Below are positions 62,232 through 64,000 of a stretch of DNA of 64,000 nucleotides, piece by piece. Within the stretch, counting starts at the first letter, position 1, and each line of letters begins with the position of its first letter. A program made the position numbers and the translations under genes. The notes beneath the pieces are model-generated. The model made no database searches and was not told where the DNA came from. It saw only the letters and a program-made list of their open reading frames with translations. Location: assembly GCA_016794125.1 (NCBI GenBank), contig JAEUKT010000002.1:1427769-1491768 (forward strand). Reading direction: 5' to 3'. This stretch comes from Alphaproteobacteria bacterium (GTDB taxonomy: Bacteria > Pseudomonadota > Alphaproteobacteria > Micavibrionales > UBA2020).

Positions 62232-62237
62232 TAAGTC

Positions 62238-63335
62238 ATGAACAAAAAACCGTCTTTGTATCTTCCGGAAAACATCAAGGGTCGCGGCGCGCTGGAAAAT
62301 CCGGCTGGCCGTTTCGAGCCGTTGCAGGTCGAGGCGGATCTTGAAGGTTTGGTGCCTGTCGAGGGGGAAGATGATTTCCCACCGCCCAAGCTCCGGACTC
62401 AAGTTTACCGGGACAAATCCAGATCGATCATTTCGACCAATGACAGCCCCGATATCGGGATGGATGCGACGCTCAACCCGTATCGCGGTTGTGAACATGG
62501 CTGCATCTATTGTTTCGCACGGCCGACACATGAATACCTGGGCCTGTCAGCGGGGCTGGATTTCGAGACGAAGATTTTTGCCAAGCCCGACGCGCCAAGG
62601 CTGCTGGAGGAAAAACTGAAATCCCGCGGCTGGAAACCCGCCGTGATCTTCATGAGCGGCGTGACCGACCCTTACCAGCCTCTCGAGCGAAAGATGAAGA
62701 TCACACGCAGTTGCCTTGAAATATTGGAAGATTTTCGCAACCCTGTCTCGTTTATCACCAAAAACCATCTGGTGACGCGCGATATCGATATCCTGTCGCG
62801 GATGGCGGCGCTGAATATCGTTTCCGTTAATATGTCGGTCACGACGCTTGACCGCGATCTCGCGCGGAGGATGGAGCCGCGCGCTTCGACACCATCCATG
62901 CGTATCAAAGCGATAGAACAATTGTCTAAAGCTGGAATTCCGGTGAATGTCATGATCGGGCCAGTAGTGCCAGGCCTGACCGAACACGAAATTCCGGCGA
63001 TACTGCAGGCGGCGGCAGAGGCGGGAGCCACCTCGGCGGGTTACACAATGATGCGGCTGCCCTATGGCGTGAAGGATTTGTTCCAGACATGGCTGCACGA
63101 ACATTTTCCCGATCGTGCCGAGAAGGTGCTGAACCGTATCCGATCCATCCGCGACGGCAAGCTCAACGATGCCGAATTCGGGTCGCGCATGAAAGGGGAG
63201 GGATTTTACGCAACACAAGTGTCGCAGATATTCGACATCGCCAAAAGGCGCTATGGACTGACCGGCCGCGCGACACTCACGACGGAACATTTCCGTGGTC
63301 ATGCGCGGGACAGTCAGTACAATTTATTTACATAG
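62238..63335 (+). CDS. PA0069-family radical SAM protein
   Basis: 365 residues, related to spore photoproduct lyase-type radical SAM enzymes. The 4Fe-4S cluster motif is Cys85-x3-Cys89-x2-Cys92 in RGCEHGCIYCFARP, followed by the family block HEYLGLSAGLDFETKI. MIGPVVPGLTEHEIP is a further conserved block. The reaction is not known; relation to SPL and the LexA box suggest a role in DNA damage response. Function beyond the family is inference. Confidence 0.9.
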   Translation: MNKKPSLYLPENIKGRGALENPAGRFEPLQVEADLEGLVPVEGEDDFPPPKLRTQVYRDKSRSIISTNDSPDIGMDATLNPYRGCEHGCIYCFARPTHEYLGLSAGLDFETKIFAKPDAPRLLEEKLKSRGWKPAVIFMSGVTDPYQPLERKMKITRSCLEILEDFRNPVSFITKNHLVTRDIDILSRMAALNIVSVNMSVTTLDRDLARRMEPRASTPSMRIKAIEQLSKAGIPVNVMIGPVVPGLTEHEIPAILQAAAEAGATSAGYTMMRLPYGVKDLFQTWLHEHFPDRAEKVLNRIRSIRDGKLNDAEFGSRMKGEGFYATQVSQIFDIAKRRYGLTGRATLTTEHFRGHARDSQYNLFT

Positions 63336-63357
63336 CGTAAATAAATGGATTTTTTTA
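63322..63357 (+). terminator. AT-rich intrinsic terminator
   Basis: A perfect 10-bp stem ATTTATTTAC-ATAGC-GTAAATAAAT (63322-63346) is followed within 5 bp by a run of seven T. It includes the radical SAM stop codon. Confidence 0.6.
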
Positions 63358-63421
63358 TTTTTTCCAGAAATTAGGAACTTTTATAAAAATTTATAAAAAT
63401 GCCCGCCGATTTCCACGGAAG

Positions 63422-63436
63422 TTAAGCACTCGTTAA
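63422..63436 (+). promoter_or_regulatory. CtrA-like box, TTAA-N7-TTAA
   Basis: TTAAGCACTCGTTAA, both half-sites perfect with the 7-bp spacer used by the cell-cycle regulator CtrA. A -10-like TATAGG lies 15 bp beyond TTAAGC (63454-63459), and the RTX gene begins at 63507. Confidence 0.5.
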
Positions 63437-63506
63437 GCGGCCTCATGGGAAATTATAGGAAGCGGGGTAGAACGCCCCATCAGAATTTTCATGGGAGAAA
63501 ACCATC

Positions 63507-64000
63507 ATGGCGATCATCAACGGCACCGCGAATAACGATTCCCTTAATGGCACAGCCTCGAACGACACCATTAACGGCCTTGCCGGGACCGACATCATCA
63601 TCGCCAATGCGGGAAATGACACGCTGAACGGCGGCCTTGGTGCCGACATCATGAATGGCGGGCTGGGCAATGATGTGTATGTCGTCGACGACGCGGGCGA
63701 TATCGTCAACGAAAACGCAGGCGAAGGCACCGACCTCGTCCAGTCCAGCATCTCATACACGCTCGCCAACAACGTTGAAAACCTCACACTGACAGGCGTC
63801 GGCGCGATCAACGGCACGGGTAACGCGCTCAACAACACCATCACCGGTAACACGGGCGTCAACACGCTCGATGGCGGCATGGGCAACGACACGCTCAACG
63901 GCATGGCCGGCGCGGACGTCATGATCGGCGGCCAGGGCAACGATGTGTTTATTGTCGATAACGTCGGTGATGTCGTTTCCGAAAACGCCAGTGAAGGCAC
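63507..64000 (+). CDS. RTX-type repeat protein, 5' part (open at window end)
   Basis: At least 164 residues from ATG at 63507, nine nt after GGAG; the frame runs off the window. It is the same family as the 50845 protein: [20 protein letters not shown], then [30 protein letters not shown]. Sequence start [15 protein letters not shown] parallels MARIAGSPGNDTLDG. A secreted calcium-binding protein is expected if a C-terminal target domain follows. Confidence 0.85.
   Translation, partial: MAIINGTANNDSLNGTASNDTINGLAGTDIIIANAGNDTLNGGLGADIMNGGLGNDVYVVDDAGDIVNENAGEGTDLVQSSISYTLANNVENLTLTGVGAINGTGNALNNTITGNTGVNTLDGGMGNDTLNGMAGADVMIGGQGNDVFIVDNVGDVVSENASEG

Overview
The window reads as a chromosomal segment of a GC-rich (roughly 60% by eye) alphaproteobacterium. 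This is inferred from gene types (an IalB-family protein, a Vgr-related HExxH protein, an alphaproteobacterial-type ParC with [11 protein letters not shown]0069-family radical SAM). It also fits two regulatory motifs seen in the DNA: a GTTC-N7-GTTC LexA box and a TTAA-N7-TTAA CtrA-like box. Genes are tightly packed, often with 4-bp ATGA/GTGA overlaps. I see no rRNA, tRNA, insertion sequence, prophage or CRISPR array.

Layout. 1-6061: housekeeping run on +: 3' part of a YihY/BrkB membrane protein, purB, recO, parC and a TPR membrane protein. 6249-6836: an unrecognised 195-aa protein. 6844-12536: a tightly spaced minus-strand operon (NUDIX hydrolase, 3-mercaptopyruvate sulfurtransferase, cystathionine beta-lyase-like enzyme, membrane-anchored CbbX/SpoVK-type AAA ATPase, small membrane protein, soluble CbbX/SpoVK-type AAA ATPase). 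12709-13338: SGNH hydrolase. 13680-18211: MacA-MacB-NodT tripartite efflux operon. 18212-20414: ArsR repressor, DUF4166 protein and saccharopine-dehydrogenase-like protein, with a clear ArsR-type operator. 20430-25205: a polyamine-type (PotFGHI-like) ABC importer with two binding proteins. 25309-29238: an ABC exporter made of one ATPase and two paralogous large permeases. 29310-33582: a signalling island (CheY-like receiver, CheX-like phosphatase, degenerate EAL domain, REC-histidine kinase, stand-alone receiver, OmpR-type regulator). 33557-37820: DCC thiol protein, a membrane beta-propeller coupled to a lone PEP-utiliser swivelling-domain protein, a small conserved protein, and a PIN toxin/antitoxin-like pair. 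37966-45684: an eight-gene kynurenine/3-hydroxyanthranilate degradation operon. 45686-50743: Cys-rich secreted protein, LpqC-type esterase, nitronate monooxygenase, HExxH protein, RecQ. 50845-56493: a 1143-aa RTX-type repeat protein with a type I secretion target domain, followed with no gap by a long methyltransferase. 56470-62176: malic enzyme, membrane spermidine-synthase-like protein, IalB-family protein, lipoprotein. 62238-63335: PA0069 radical SAM with a LexA box in its promoter. 63507-end: the start of a second RTX-type protein behind a CtrA-like box.

How the genes work together. The kynurenine operon encodes formamidase-like, kynurenine 3-monooxygenase, kynureninase, HAAO, ACMSD, aminomuconate-semialdehyde dehydrogenase and 2-aminomuconate deaminase functions, enough to take N-formylkynurenine to the oxalocrotonate level. 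Tryptophan 2,3-dioxygenase and the final decarboxylase/hydratase/aldolase steps are not in the window.

Best leads for something undescribed: (1) the AAA-DUF-AAA trio at 6844-9954; (2) the RTX-methyltransferase pair; (3) the CheY/CheX/degenerate-EAL/REC-HK island next to an unusual twin-permease ABC exporter; (4) the propeller/PEP-swivel pair. A recurring signal is a -10 box 6-8 nt upstream of the start codon with no Shine-Dalgarno sequence (parC, potG, 45686-46162, recQ, malic enzyme), which predicts leaderless mRNAs. All functional calls are from reading the sequence; no database search was run.
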